Source of the DNA: Agromyces bracchium
Lineage (GTDB): Bacteria > Actinomycetota > Actinomycetes > Actinomycetales > Microbacteriaceae
Assembly: GCF_009709675.1 (NCBI RefSeq)
Contig: NZ_WMLB01000011.1
Location: forward strand, 60,919 to 124,918
Length of the DNA stretch: 64,000 nucleotides
Direction: 5' to 3'
The number at the start of each line of letters is the position of its first letter. Within the stretch, counting starts at the first letter, position 1. This document shows positions 43,276 to 52,587 of this stretch, piece after piece. The position numbers and the translations under genes are program-made. The notes below the pieces were generated by a model, which was not told where the DNA came from, did not search any database, and worked only from the letters and a program-made list of their open reading frames with translations.

Positions 43276-44690
43276 CAGTCGAACCTCTCGTGATGGATCT
43301 GCTCGGGTGCCAGGCCCGCGGCGCGGGCCTCGGAGATGACGCCCTCGGCCCAGCCGCGCGGCCCGCAGACGTAGAGGTCGCTGTCGGCGACGGCGGGGGC
43401 CAGGGCGAGCAGGTGCAGCCCCTGGCGCTCGGCCGACGGCGTGAGCCAGCCGCGACCGCGACCGCCGGGCACCGTGATCAGCGTGGCGCCCCGCTGGTGG
43501 CAGAGCTCGCGCACCTCGTCGAGGAGCCACCCCTCGGCCGGTCCCTGCGTGCGGAGCACCACGGTCGCCTCACCTGGCCGGAACGTCGCCGACTCGAGCA
43601 GGGAACGGATCGGCGTGACGCCGATACCCGCGGCGACGAGCGTCAGCCGTCGGCGACTGCGGGAGGCCTCGCTGAAGATGCCGTACGGCCCCTCGAGCGC
43701 GACGCGCGTACCCGGGCGGATGCCGCCGAGGCTCGCCGACCCGTCACCGAGCGCCCGCACGGTGATGCGGAGCCGGTCGCCGCGCGGGGCCGCGGAGAGC
43801 GAGTACGGGTGCGCCTGCCACCACTGGCCGGCGGAGAGGAAGCGCCAGATGAAGAACTGCCCGCCCGTCGCGCGGAGCGCGGCGAGCCGTCGGCCTCGCA
43901 TGGTCACCGACACCACGCCGTCGCGCGGGTCGCCGACCGGATCGATGCGCTCGACCACGAGCCCATGACGCAGCGACGCCACGAGGGGCGCGACGACGCG
44001 CCATCCGATCACCGCCGCGAAGGTGCCGAACGTGATCACGAGCCAGTACGCCCACTGCCAGGTGCCGACGACGAACAGGCCGCCGACGCTGAACTGGTGC
44101 GGCAGCGCGGCGAGGACCGCGACGTAGACGAGCAGGTGGATGACGTGCCACACCTCGTACCGGAACTTCCGGCGCACCGCGACGAGCGAACTCACGACGA
44201 CGGCGAGGAACAGCGCGAACCCGAGGATCGCGAGCGGGAGGTCGGGCAGGTTCCAGATCGCGACCGCTTCGGCCCAGACATCGATGCCGTCGGCGATCGC
44301 GTATCCGGCGAGCAGGAGCACGCCATGGGCGAGGAGGAGGTAGAGCACCGGCTTCCCGAGCCTGCCGTGGAATGCCATCGCCGCATCGTGCCCGACGGCG
44401 CGCTCGATGAGCGGCACCCGGGCCGCGAGCAGCAGCATGACGAGCACGAGGTCGGTCGCGGCGAGGCCGGCGATGATGCCCAGCGACGTGAGTGCGGCGC
44501 CCGGGTCGCCGAAGCGCGTGGCCCCGCCCTCGGCGAGGAACAACGCGACGGCGATGGCGACGGATGCCACGGCCGCCGCCTGCAGCAGGTCGACGCGCCA
44601 CAGCCGTCGCCCGGCACGCGCTCGCTCGTCACCGCCGATCGGCCGCGTGGGTCGCTCGAGGTGTCGAGCGTCGTGGACGAGGAATGCCAT
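43272..44690 (-). CDS. Ferric-reductase-like transmembrane flavoprotein
   Basis: Membrane electron-transfer protein, 472 aa from ATG 44690. A six-helix ferric-reductase-like haem domain (about 30-235) contains helix histidines in AMAFHGRLGK, LLLAHGVLLL, EVWHVIHLLVY and LPHQF. A ferredoxin-NADP-reductase-type module follows with FAD motif HPYSLSA, NAD site GIGVTPIRSLLE and C-terminal YVCGPRGWAEGV. It moves electrons from NAD(P)H across the membrane, probably to the FMN-binding protein. A GTG at 44759 overlapping the Nudix stop (GTGA) would add 23 residues; the shorter start is favoured because the added stretch is polar and non-conserved in style, but coupling makes the longer one possible. 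Confidence 0.9.
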
Positions 44691-44755
44691 GTCCCGATGG
44701 TGCGCCCGGGGTCTATCCCCTCCCCGTGCGATGGCTATGCGGTTGCTGGGAACGG

Positions 44756-45310
44756 TCACCCGACGCGACCGAGTGCGAGCGCCGCGTACATGAGCGCCGC
44801 CACGCTCTCGCCGTCGGTGATCTCGCCGTCCCGGATCATCCGCATGACCTCGCCCCAGGGTTCCGCGCGGACGTCGTGGATCCCCTCCTCAGCCTGGCCG
44901 TGGGCATGCCCGCCCGTCCCGCCCGCTGCGGCGCGGAGGCCGGTCGCCAGCCAGACCGATTCGGGCGCCCGGCAGATGCCGTTGAGCGCGGTCATCGCGC
45001 CGATCTCGCGCCATGCGTCGGCCTCGAACCCGGTCTCCTCGAGCAGCTCCCGCCGGGCGGCGATGAGCGCCTCCTCCCCGTCGGAGCCTCCTGCCGGCAC
45101 CTCGATCGACCGGCCGACGGTGTGCCGGTCGACGGTCACGAGCAGGACCTCCTCGGCGTCCGTCATCGCGACGACGAACACCGCGGGGTTGCGCATCTCG
45201 ACGACGCCGTAGATGCCCTCGGCCCCATCGGGCCGGACCACGTCGTCCTCGACGACGCGGATCCACGGGTTCTCGTACACGGTGCGCTGCGCGCGGATCG
45301 GCCAGCTCAC
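44756..45310 (-). CDS. Nudix hydrolase (ADP-ribose pyrophosphatase-like)
   Basis: Hydrolyses a nucleoside diphosphate linked to another group, 184 aa. The Nudix helix is GGSDGEEALIAARRELLEETG; the first spacing is one residue shorter than the GX5E consensus. The N-terminal YENPWIRVVEDDVVRPDG and VVEMRNPAVFVVAM segments resemble ADP-ribose pyrophosphatases. GTG 45310 overlaps the pcrA stop as GTGA. It is the middle gene between pcrA and the flavin electron-transfer set; a housekeeping clean-up of ADP-ribose or FAD-like compounds is plausible. Confidence 0.9.
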   Translation of the reverse strand: MSWPIRAQRTVYENPWIRVVEDDVVRPDGAEGIYGVVEMRNPAVFVVAMTDAEEVLLVTVDRHTVGRSIEVPAGGSDGEEALIAARRELLEETGFEADAWREIGAMTALNGICRAPESVWLATGLRAAAGGTGGHAHGQAEEGIHDVRAEPWGEVMRMIRDGEITDGESVAALMYAALALGRVG

Positions 45311-47820
45311 AGCTTCTCGATCGGCGCGATTTTGATGAGCAGCTTCTTCTGGCCGGCCGAGTCGAACGCGACGTGCGCGATGCGCTTGGTGCCCTCGCCG
45401 GTCACCTGGCGGACGGTGCCCTCGCCGAAGTCGGTGTGGCGGATGCGGTCGCCGGCCTCGAGGGTGAGGTCGCCATTGTCGCGCACGGTGCCCGTGACCC
45501 GGTTCGCCCATTCGGTCTTCGGCGCCGCGGACTTCGTGACGCTGAACCGCTCGAGGTCGCGGTCTCGCGTGCCCCATGCGCCGCCACCGCCCGCGCCGCC
45601 GCCGAACCCGCGCCGCGCGTTGAGGGCGCGGGGCTGGTTGCCGCCGCGGCTGTTCGCCATGCCCGGCGACTGCTTCCAGTCGATGAGCTCGTCGGGGATC
45701 TCCTGCAGGTACCGGCTGGGCATGGCCACCGAGACCTCGCCGAACTGGGCACGGCTCATCGCCAGCGAGAGGTAGAGGCGCTTGCGGGCGCGCGTGATGC
45801 CCACGTAGAACAGGCGGCGCTCCTCGGCGGGGCCGCCGGGCTCGGAGGCCGACATCTGGTGCGGCAGCAGCCCCTCCTCGATGCCAGTGAGGAAGACCGC
45901 GTGGTACTCCAGACCCTTCGCGGTGTGCAGCGTCATGAGCGAGACCGTGCCCGACGCGTCGTCGAGCTCGTCGGCGGCGGCCACGAGCGACACCTGGGTG
46001 AGGAAGTCGACGAGGCTCGCGCCGGGGTTCTCCCGGTCGAAGTCCTTCGTCTGGGCGACGAGCTCCTCGACGTTCTCGGCCCGTGTCTCGTCCTGCGGAT
46101 CGCGGCTCGTGCGGAGGGTCTCGACGAGCTTCGACCCCTCGATGAGGAACGCGAGCACGTCGGACACCTTCGACGCGCCCTCGTTCGTACCCTCGTCGAT
46201 GCCCTTCTGCGAGGGCACGAGCATCGCGGCGGCCGCGTCGAGCAGGGTCGCGAGGTCGAGGATCGCCTTCGTGATCTTCGGCCCGAGCCCGAGGCCGTCC
46301 GCGGCCCGCATCGCCTGCCGGAAGGACAGGTCGTTCTGCTCGGCGAAGCTCGCGATCGACGTCTCGGTGGCCGGTCCGATGCCGCGCTTCGGCGTGTTCA
46401 GGATGCGGCGGAGGGCGAGCTCGTCGAGCGGGTTCGCGACGGCGATGAGGTACGCCATCGCGTCCTTGATCTCCGCCCGCTCGTAGAACTTGGTGCCGCC
46501 GACCACCCGGTACGGCAGCGCCGAGCGCACGAAGATCTCCTCGAGCGCGCGCGTCTGCGCGTTGGTGCGGTAGAACACCGCGATGTCCCGGTACGCGACA
46601 CCGGCGCGGTGCAGCGCCTCGATCTCGTCGGCGACGAACTGCGCCTCGTCGTGCGCCGAGTACCCGGTATAGCCCGTGATCTTGTCGCCGTCGCCGTCGG
46701 CCGTCCAGAGCTTCTTGTCCTTGCGGTCGAAGTTGTTGGAGATGACGGCGTTCGCGGCCGAGAGGATGTTCTGCGTCGACCGGTAGTTCTGCTCGAGCAG
46801 TACGACCTTCGCGCCCGGGAAGTCGCGCTCGAACTCGACGATGTTGCGAATGTCTGCGCCGCGGAAGGCGTAGATCGACTGGTCGGAGTCGCCGACGACC
46901 GTGAGGCTCGCGCCCGGGATCGCCCCCGAGGCATCCGTCAGCCCGCGCACGAGCACGCCGTGCGCGTCGAGCTCGGCGACGACGTCGGGCTCGACCGGCC
47001 TCGTGAGCTCGCGGATCAGCGCGTACTGGGCGTGGTTGGTGTCCTGGTACTCGTCGACGAGGATGTGCCGGAAGCGCCGCTGGTAGAGCGCGGCGACCTT
47101 CGGGAACGCGCGGAACAGGTAGACCGTCTCGCTGATGAGGTCGTCGAAGTCGAGCGCGCTCGCATCGCGCAGCCGCCGCGTGTACTGGCGGAAGATCTCG
47201 AGGAACATCACGTCGTTCGGATCGCTCGTGTTCACGTTCCGCGCGTAGCTCTCGACGTCGGAGAGCTCGTTCTTCAGCTTGGAGATCTTGGCCTGCGCGC
47301 TCGCGGGCGTGAAGCCGAGCGTGTCGGCGTCCAGTTCCTTGATGATGCGCTTCAGGATGGTGCGCTGGTCGGCCGAGTCGTAGATCGTGAACGTCGAGCT
47401 CAACCCGATGGCCTCGGCCTCGCGCCGCAGGATCCGCACGCACGCCGAGTGGAACGTCGAGATCCACATGCCGCCCGCGGCCTCGCCGAGCAGCGCCTCG
47501 ACGCGCTCGCGCATCTCGGCCGCGGCCTTGTTGGTGAACGTGATCGCGAGGATCTGGCTCGGCCACGCCTCGCGCCCGTCGATCAGGCTCGCGATGCGAT
47601 GGGTCAGCACGCGGGTCTTGCCCGACCCGGCGCCCGCGACGATGAGCAGCGCGGGCCCGCGGTACTCGACCGCCTCGCGCTGCTGCGGGTTGAGCCCGGC
47701 GGTCAGGCGATCGGATGCCGCGTGGCGCGCGCCGCGCGCCTCGTCGGCTCGCTCGCGGTCGGCCGCGCCGGGCGCCTCGCGCCAGCCGGTGGGGTCGTCG
47801 GGGTCGAGGATCAGCGTCAT
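45307..47820 (-). CDS. pcrA: UvrD/PcrA-family DNA helicase
   Basis: ATP-dependent 3'-5' SF1A helicase for repair and replication-fork maintenance, 837 aa. Q-motif LNPQQREAV, Walker A AGAGSGKTR (about 62-70), motif Ia TFTNKAAAEM, motif II VDEYQDTN, motif III GDSDQSIYAFRGAD, motif IV EQNYRS, motif V MTLHTAKGLEY and motif VI VGITRARKRLYL are all present. The C-terminal 120 residues hold a Gly-rich linker and a Tudor-like KOW domain (HTDFGEGTVRQVTGEG), as in PcrA/UvrD1 proteins that bind RNA polymerase. The N-terminal 40 residues are a polar extension common in actinobacteria. Confidence 0.96.
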   Translation of the reverse strand: MTLILDPDDPTGWREAPGAADRERADEARGARHAASDRLTAGLNPQQREAVEYRGPALLIVAGAGSGKTRVLTHRIASLIDGREAWPSQILAITFTNKAAAEMRERVEALLGEAAGGMWISTFHSACVRILRREAEAIGLSSTFTIYDSADQRTILKRIIKELDADTLGFTPASAQAKISKLKNELSDVESYARNVNTSDPNDVMFLEIFRQYTRRLRDASALDFDDLISETVYLFRAFPKVAALYQRRFRHILVDEYQDTNHAQYALIRELTRPVEPDVVAELDAHGVLVRGLTDASGAIPGASLTVVGDSDQSIYAFRGADIRNIVEFERDFPGAKVVLLEQNYRSTQNILSAANAVISNNFDRKDKKLWTADGDGDKITGYTGYSAHDEAQFVADEIEALHRAGVAYRDIAVFYRTNAQTRALEEIFVRSALPYRVVGGTKFYERAEIKDAMAYLIAVANPLDELALRRILNTPKRGIGPATETSIASFAEQNDLSFRQAMRAADGLGLGPKITKAILDLATLLDAAAAMLVPSQKGIDEGTNEGASKVSDVLAFLIEGSKLVETLRTSRDPQDETRAENVEELVAQTKDFDRENPGASLVDFLTQVSLVAAADELDDASGTVSLMTLHTAKGLEYHAVFLTGIEEGLLPHQMSASEPGGPAEERRLFYVGITRARKRLYLSLAMSRAQFGEVSVAMPSRYLQEIPDELIDWKQSPGMANSRGGNQPRALNARRGFGGGAGGGGAWGTRDRDLERFSVTKSAAPKTEWANRVTGTVRDNGDLTLEAGDRIRHTDFGEGTVRQVTGEGTKRIAHVAFDSAGQKKLLIKIAPIEKL

Positions 47821-47887
47821 GTCGCGACAAGTCTAGGCGCGGCATCCGACAGCGCGGCACGGCCATTCGGAGGACGGTGGCGGCGCC

Positions 47888-48985
47888 TCAGACCTGCTCC
47901 TCGGCGTCGAAGTACGCCCGCCGCGCCTCGAGGCCGAGGTCGGGGTGATCGACGAACACGCCGTCGACGCCGGTGTCCATGATCCGCATGAACTCGCCGA
48001 GCCAGTCGCCCCACGCGCTCCGCGAAGAGCCGCGCCGGAACTCGGGCGCGAGGAAGCGGTTCTCGGGGCGGAGCGTCCACGTGTACACCGCGAGCCCGGC
48101 GGCGTGCGCGGCGTCGACGAGGTCGGACCCGCGCAGTGCGGCATCGGGGCGCGCGCGGCGCGCCGCCGCGGCATCCGTCGTCACCGTCGCGGACGCCGAC
48201 GTGCCGCCGCCGCCCACGAGACGCCCCTTGCCGACGCTCACCCCGTGCACCACGCCGCCGAGCGCGAGCAGCCCCCGTTCGCTGACGAACGCGTCGTACT
48301 TCCTCGCCGCGGAGCCCTCGGCGGCCACCAGGTCGAACGGCGCACCACGGTCCTCGACCAGCAGCACGCGCGTGCCGCGCACCCCCGCCGACACGAGTCG
48401 GTCGAGCAGCCCGGGCTCGAACGACTCCGACACGAGGCGGTCGTCGCCGCGCCCCCAGCCCGCGGCCGAGAGCTCGGCGGCGAAGAGCTCCTCGAGCGGC
48501 AGCCCGAGGGCCGCGAAGTGCGTCGCGTGCTTGAACTCGGCGACGAGGCGGATGATCCGCCGCGACTCGTCGGTCGCGGCATCCAGCAGCCCCAGGAGGT
48601 CGCGGAAGCGCAGGATCGGGTACCGGCCGTCGAAGCTCGCGCTGTGCAGGCGGATGCCGCCCAGCCGCTCGGTCGCGCGGAGCGTCGCGAGCTCGGCCCA
48701 CGTGAAGTCCTCCGTGAACCAGCCCGCGAGCGGGCGGCCGTCGACCTCGCGCGTGGTGCGGCGCGACGCGAATTCGGCGCGGGAGGCGACATCCGTCGTG
48801 CCCGAGATCTCGTTCTCGTGACGCAGCACGAGCACGCCGTCGCGCGTCGCGACGAGGTCGGGTTCGATCGCATCCGCGCCGAGCGCGAACGCCATCCGGT
48901 ACGCGGCCTCGGTGTGCTCGGGGCGGTAGCCGGACGCGCCGCGATGCCCGATGACGAACGGACGCTCGGCGAGATCGCGCAGCAT
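47888..48985 (-). CDS. Glycerophosphodiester phosphodiesterase
   Basis: Cleaves glycerophosphodiesters to glycerol-3-phosphate and alcohol, 365 aa, TIM-barrel GDPD family. The active-site segments are FVIGHRGASGYRPEHT (general acid-base His), ADAIEPDLVATRDGVLVLRHE with metal-binding Glu/Asp and the second His, VAEFKHATHF, and DGVFVDHPDLG at the end. There is no signal peptide, so it is probably cytoplasmic. glpD lies about 9 kb away in this window and could use its product. It is monocistronic and divergent from the BI-1 gene. Confidence 0.93.
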   Translation of the reverse strand: MLRDLAERPFVIGHRGASGYRPEHTEAAYRMAFALGADAIEPDLVATRDGVLVLRHENEISGTTDVASRAEFASRRTTREVDGRPLAGWFTEDFTWAELATLRATERLGGIRLHSASFDGRYPILRFRDLLGLLDAATDESRRIIRLVAEFKHATHFAALGLPLEELFAAELSAAGWGRGDDRLVSESFEPGLLDRLVSAGVRGTRVLLVEDRGAPFDLVAAEGSAARKYDAFVSERGLLALGGVVHGVSVGKGRLVGGGGTSASATVTTDAAAARRARPDAALRGSDLVDAAHAAGLAVYTWTLRPENRFLAPEFRRGSSRSAWGDWLGEFMRIMDTGVDGVFVDHPDLGLEARRAYFDAEEQV

Positions 48986-49145
48986 GGAGAAAGCGTAGCG
49001 AGGGCCGACGCGGCATCCGCCCCGGAATGCCGGGGGATTTCACGGCGTTGTCACCGCTGGAACGGGTAGATTTGATCAACGCGACCGCGAGGTCGCGCGA
49101 TTCCCCTCCACACGACGGAAAGCCGAAAGCAGAGGAACCACAGCA

Positions 49146-49955
49146 ATGGCTCTCAACAACCCCGCCTTCTCACGCAACGAGGCGTTCACCTCCGGCCAGG
49201 GGGCGGTGGCTGTCGCACAGGACATGTCCGCCCAGCAGCTGCAGGACATGTACAACCAGCCCGCGACGCTCCCCGACCGCGACGTCATGACGATCGAGGA
49301 CTCGATCGCCAAGTCGGCCGCCGCCTTCGGCGTGCTCCTCGTGGGTGCCGCGATCGGCTGGCTCACGGTCCAGTCCGTGCCGTTCCTCTGGATCGGCGCC
49401 GGCCTCGTCGGCTTCGTGCTCGCCCTCGTCAACATCTTCAAGAAGGAGCCGTCGCCCGCGCTGATCCTCGCGTACGCGGGCGTGCAGGGCATCTTCGTCG
49501 GCGGCATCTCGGCCTGGTACGAGATGGCCTACGGCGGCGGCATCGTCGCGCAGGCCGTCATCGCGACGCTCGTGGTCGTCGGCGTGACGCTCGCGCTGTT
49601 CGCCTCGGGCAAGATCCGCGCGTCGAAGAAGGCGACGAAGATCTTCCTCGTCGCCATGGTCGGCTACCTGGTGTTCTCGCTCGTGAACATGGGCCTCATG
49701 CTCTTCGGCGTGACCGACGACCCGTGGGGCCTCCGCGGCGCCGAGATCGCCGGCATCCCGCTGGGTCTCATCATCGGCGTGCTCGTCGTCATCATGGCCG
49801 CGTACTCGCTCGTGCTCGACTTCGACTTCATCCAGCAGGGCGTGCGCAACCGCCTCCCGAAGAAGTACGGCTGGACCGGCGCCTTCGGCATCATGGTCAC
49901 CGTCATCTGGCTGTACCTCGAGATCCTGCGCATCCTCGCGATCACGCGCGACTAG
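49146..49955 (+). CDS. Bax inhibitor-1 / YccA-family membrane protein
   Basis: A 269-aa protein with a polar N-terminal 60 residues, unusual for having Met/Gln/Asn-rich segments (SAQQLQDMYNQPATLPDRDV), followed by seven membrane helices. Helix 6-7 carries the acidic pair in YSLVLDFDFIQQG that forms the pH-sensing Asp pair of BI-1/TMBIM calcium-leak channels. GAGGAAC lies upstream of the ATG. A TAGATT hexamer near 49066 is a possible -10. A bidirectional hairpin follows the stop codon. Cellular role in bacteria is not established. Confidence 0.92.
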   Translation: MALNNPAFSRNEAFTSGQGAVAVAQDMSAQQLQDMYNQPATLPDRDVMTIEDSIAKSAAAFGVLLVGAAIGWLTVQSVPFLWIGAGLVGFVLALVNIFKKEPSPALILAYAGVQGIFVGGISAWYEMAYGGGIVAQAVIATLVVVGVTLALFASGKIRASKKATKIFLVAMVGYLVFSLVNMGLMLFGVTDDPWGLRGAEIAGIPLGLIIGVLVVIMAAYSLVLDFDFIQQGVRNRLPKKYGWTGAFGIMVTVIWLYLEILRILAITRD

Positions 49956-49976
49956 CGCTCACCGCGCCGCACTCGC

Positions 49977-50008
49977 GAACGGGCCGTCCCCTCGGGGGCG
50001 GCCCGTTC
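49977..50008. terminator. Bidirectional terminator between BI-1 and ECF42 genes
   Basis: A roughly 15-bp stem with one wobble (49977-49991 with 49994-50008; inner pairs must open to make a loop) lies between two convergent genes. Confidence 0.8.
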
Positions 50009-50013
50009 CGCGT

Positions 50014-51315
50014 TCAGCGCCCGGTCGCAGCGCGCGCGAGCAGCACCGCGCGCTCGCGCTCGTTCGCCGTGAGGCGCGCCGATTCCGCGAACGCCTCGCG
50101 CGCGTCATCCGCCCGCCCGAGCCGCTCGAGCAGCTCGCCGCGCACGGCGTGCAGCGGGTGGTACCGCGCCAATCGGCCGTCGGCGGCGAGCTCGTCGACG
50201 ATCGCGAGTCCCGCCTCCGGTCCGTCGGCCATCGCGACCGCGACGGCCCGGTTCAGCTCGACCACGGGCGAGGGCGCGACCTGCCCGAGCGCCTCGTAGA
50301 GCGCGACGATCGCGGCCCAGTCGGTGTCGTCGACGGATGCCGCGACGTCGTGCTGCTCGGCGATCGCCGCCTGCAGGGCGTACGGCCCCCGGCCGCGGCC
50401 GAGCGCGTCGGCACGCGCCAGCGCCGCACGGCCCCGGGTGATCGCCGAGCGATCCCACCGACGGCGATCCTGGTCGGCCAGCAGCACCGCGTCGCCGTTC
50501 GCGTCGAGCCGGGCCGGGAACCGAGCCGCGGTGAGCTCCATGAGGGCGACGAGCCCGTGCACCTCGGGCTCGCGGGGCACGAGCGACGCGAGCACGCGGG
50601 CGAGCCGCAACGCCTCACGGCTGAGCTCGGGCCGCATCAGGTCGGAACCCGCCGACGCCGAGTGCCCCTCGTTGAAGATCAGGTACAGCACGCCGAGCAC
50701 CGTGCCGAGGCGTTCCGGGTATTCGTCGCGCGGCGGCACCTCGAACGGCACCCCGGCCGCGCCGAGCGCCTTCTTCGCCCGAACGATGCGCTGCTGCACG
50801 GTCGACACGGGCGTGAGGAACGCCCGCGCGATCTCCTCGGTCGTGAGACCTCCGACCACGCGGAGCGTCAGCGCGACGCGCGCTTCGCGCGAGAGCACCG
50901 GATGGCACGACACGAACACGAGCCGGAGCACGTCGTCGTCGATCGCGTCGGGGTCGTAGGGCAGGTCGCCCGTGGCATCCGTCGCCTCGGCCTGCTCGCG
51001 CTCGAGGTCGTGCGCGATCGCCGCGAGCCGCTCGTCGTAGCGCTCCCGGCGGCGCCAGCCGTCGATCGCCCGGCGCTTGGCCACCGCGGTGAGCCACGCG
51101 CCCGGGTTCGAGGGGATCCCCGAGGCCGGCCACTGCGCGAGCGCCTCGGCGAGCGCGTCCTGGGCCAGGTCCTCGGCGAGCGCGAAGTCGCCGACCATGC
51201 GCGTGAGGGTCGCGACGATGCGTGCCGACTCGATGCGCCACACGGCGGCGACGGCGCGCCGGGCGGACTCGGGGTCCGCCGGCCGCGCCGCCGCGGCGTC
51301 CGTCTCGTCGGTCAC
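50014..51315 (-). CDS. ECF42-type sigma factor with C-terminal TPR domain
   Basis: RNA polymerase sigma factor of the ECF42 group, 433 aa. Sigma-2 region (about 22-95; MVGDFALAEDLAQDALAEAL, then NPGAWLTAVAKRRAIDGWRR), sigma-4 (about 135-190; ALTLRVVGGLTTEEIARAFL), then a DUF6596/TPR-like C-terminal extension (200-433) that starts LYLIFNEGHSAS and is needed for activity in this group. No anti-sigma factor is nearby. GTG 51315 lies 15 nt after the DGPF gene, its usual partner. A promoter at 51835-51864 matches the published ECF42 pattern, so the operon is probably autoregulated. Confidence 0.93.
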   Translation of the reverse strand: MTDETDAAAARPADPESARRAVAAVWRIESARIVATLTRMVGDFALAEDLAQDALAEALAQWPASGIPSNPGAWLTAVAKRRAIDGWRRRERYDERLAAIAHDLEREQAEATDATGDLPYDPDAIDDDVLRLVFVSCHPVLSREARVALTLRVVGGLTTEEIARAFLTPVSTVQQRIVRAKKALGAAGVPFEVPPRDEYPERLGTVLGVLYLIFNEGHSASAGSDLMRPELSREALRLARVLASLVPREPEVHGLVALMELTAARFPARLDANGDAVLLADQDRRRWDRSAITRGRAALARADALGRGRGPYALQAAIAEQHDVAASVDDTDWAAIVALYEALGQVAPSPVVELNRAVAVAMADGPEAGLAIVDELAADGRLARYHPLHAVRGELLERLGRADDAREAFAESARLTANERERAVLLARAATGR

Positions 51316-51330
51316 GTGCGCCCGGGCAGG

Positions 51331-51786
51331 TCAGGCCTGAGCGGCACCGCGACGGGCGTCGGCGGCGAGGCGCTCGGCCTGCTCGGCCCGCCAGCCGACC
51401 TCCTTCCGGATCCACTCGTTGTCCTGCGGGAAGTCCTCGATGTCGTTCACGCGCCGCACCTCGAGCTTCGAGCCTGGGCCGAGGGGGCAGCGTCGCGCCC
51501 ACTCCACGGCCTCCTCCTTCGAGGCGACGTCGATGATCCAGAACCCGTTGAAGAGCTCCTTCGTCTCGCCGTAGGGGCCGTCGGTGACGAGCGGCGCCTC
51601 GGCCGTGAAGTCGACGACGAAGCCCTCGCTCGCGTCGGAGAGGCCTTCGCCCGCCAGCATGATGCCGGCCTTCATCATCTCCTCGTTGTAGCGGCCCATC
51701 GCCGCGATGACCTCGTCGAACGGCATGTCCTGGAAGGCCTCGACGGCGTCGTCGGTGGCTCGCATGATCATCATGTACTTCGTCAT
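51331..51786 (-). CDS. YCII/DGPF-domain protein
   Basis: A 151-aa protein of the YCII-related DGPF family, conserved partner and target of ECF42 sigma factors. It starts MTKYMMIMRATDDA, with the diagnostic DGPYGETKELFNGFWIID in the middle. ATG 51786 has GAGGAG upstream. DGPF proteins have a ferredoxin-like fold; their biochemical role is unknown. First gene of the operon with the sigma factor. Confidence 0.93.
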   Translation of the reverse strand: MTKYMMIMRATDDAVEAFQDMPFDEVIAAMGRYNEEMMKAGIMLAGEGLSDASEGFVVDFTAEAPLVTDGPYGETKELFNGFWIIDVASKEEAVEWARRCPLGPGSKLEVRRVNDIEDFPQDNEWIRKEVGWRAEQAERLAADARRGAAQA

Positions 51787-51834
51787 GGTGGTTCGCTCCT
51801 CGCGTCGGGGTCGCGTCTCGACCCTCTCACTGAT

Positions 51835-51864
51835 GACGTCGAACGGGTAGACGCCCGATCGACA
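51835..51864 (-). promoter_or_regulatory. ECF42-type promoter
   Basis: On the minus strand TGTCGA (51864-51859), 17 nt, then CGACGTC (51841-51835), about 50 nt before the DGPF start codon. TGTCGA with a CGA(T)C-type -10 is the known ECF42 promoter pattern. Confidence 0.7.
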
Positions 51865-51933
51865 CGGCATCGGAATTCGCGTGAGAGGCCCGCTCCCATT
51901 CCATTCCGACCGGTCTCCGACTAGTCTGTCCTC

Positions 51934-52167
51934 ATGTCCACCGTCGGAGCGTACGAGGCGAAGACCCACCTGCCCGCGCTGATCGAGCGCGTCGAGGCCG
52001 GCGAGGAGATCACCATCACGCGGCACGGCATGCCGGTGGCCCGGCTCGTTCCGACCGACCAGCCGTCCGCCCCCGCAGCTGAGACCGTCGCCGCCCTGCT
52101 TTCGGCACGATCCGGGTCGCGCCTCGGCGCGGACGTGCGGCGCCTGATCGAGGAGGGTCGGGCGTGA
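51934..52167 (+). CDS. vapB: VapB/Phd-type antitoxin
   Basis: Antitoxin, 77 aa. The N-terminal Phd/YefM fold (STVGAYEAKTHLPALIERVEAGEEI, then ITRHGMPVARLVP) binds DNA and autorepresses; the C-terminal 30 residues wrap the toxin. Its TGA overlaps the toxin GTG (GTGA), so translation is coupled. A TAGTCT hexamer lies 10 nt before the ATG, so the mRNA has almost no leader. It is divergent from the ECF42/DGPF operon. Confidence 0.92.
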   Translation: MSTVGAYEAKTHLPALIERVEAGEEITITRHGMPVARLVPTDQPSAPAAETVAALLSARSGSRLGADVRRLIEEGRA

Positions 52168-52574
52168 CGAGCGCCTTCGTGCTCGACGCGTCGGTCGCGC
52201 TCAGCTGGTGCTTCGAGGACGAAGCCCGGCCCGAGTCCGACGCGCTGCTCCATCGACTCGCCGACGGGGGCGCGATCGTGCCGGTCATCTGGGAGTACGA
52301 GGTCGCGAACGTCCTCGCCGTTGCGGAGCGGCGAGGACGCCTCAGCGAGGCTGAGGTGGCCCGCCGCTCGACGCTCCTCCGTTCGTTGCCGATCCACGTC
52401 GTGCGAGACCTCGATCCCGCCTCGCTCCTGCAGTCGGCGCGGCAACACGCCCTGAGCGCCTACGACGCGGCCTACCTGATCGTCGCCGAGCGCGAAGGGC
52501 TTCCGCTCGCGACTCGCGATGCCGCGCTCGCGTCAGCGGCCGCTGTTGCAGGCGTTGCGACGCTCCCGGCGTGA
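52164..52574 (+). CDS. vapC: VapC-type PIN-domain toxin
   Basis: Mg-dependent endoribonuclease toxin, 136 aa, GTG start. PIN-domain acidic residues are present: Asp8 in FVLDASVALSW, Glu in VIWEYEVANVL, Asp in ALSAYDAAYLIVA and Asp in LATRDAALA, so it looks active. The neighbour is the matching VapB. VapC toxins cleave tRNA or rRNA; the target here cannot be predicted. Convergent with ldh, with only 13 nt between stop codons and no clear terminator. Confidence 0.93.
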   Translation: MTSAFVLDASVALSWCFEDEARPESDALLHRLADGGAIVPVIWEYEVANVLAVAERRGRLSEAEVARRSTLLRSLPIHVVRDLDPASLLQSARQHALSAYDAAYLIVAEREGLPLATRDAALASAAAVAGVATLPA

Positions 52575-52587
52575 GCCCTCTGCGGCG

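Noticed and set aside
44691..44759. Longer start of the ferric-reductase-like gene at GTG 44759
   Set aside because: Not chosen because the extension is polar and lacks a ribosome site, though the GTGA overlap with the Nudix stop leaves it possible.
51934..52574. VapBC pair as sign of a mobile island
   Set aside because: No integrase, repeats or composition shift around it; small toxin-antitoxin pairs are common in chromosomes.
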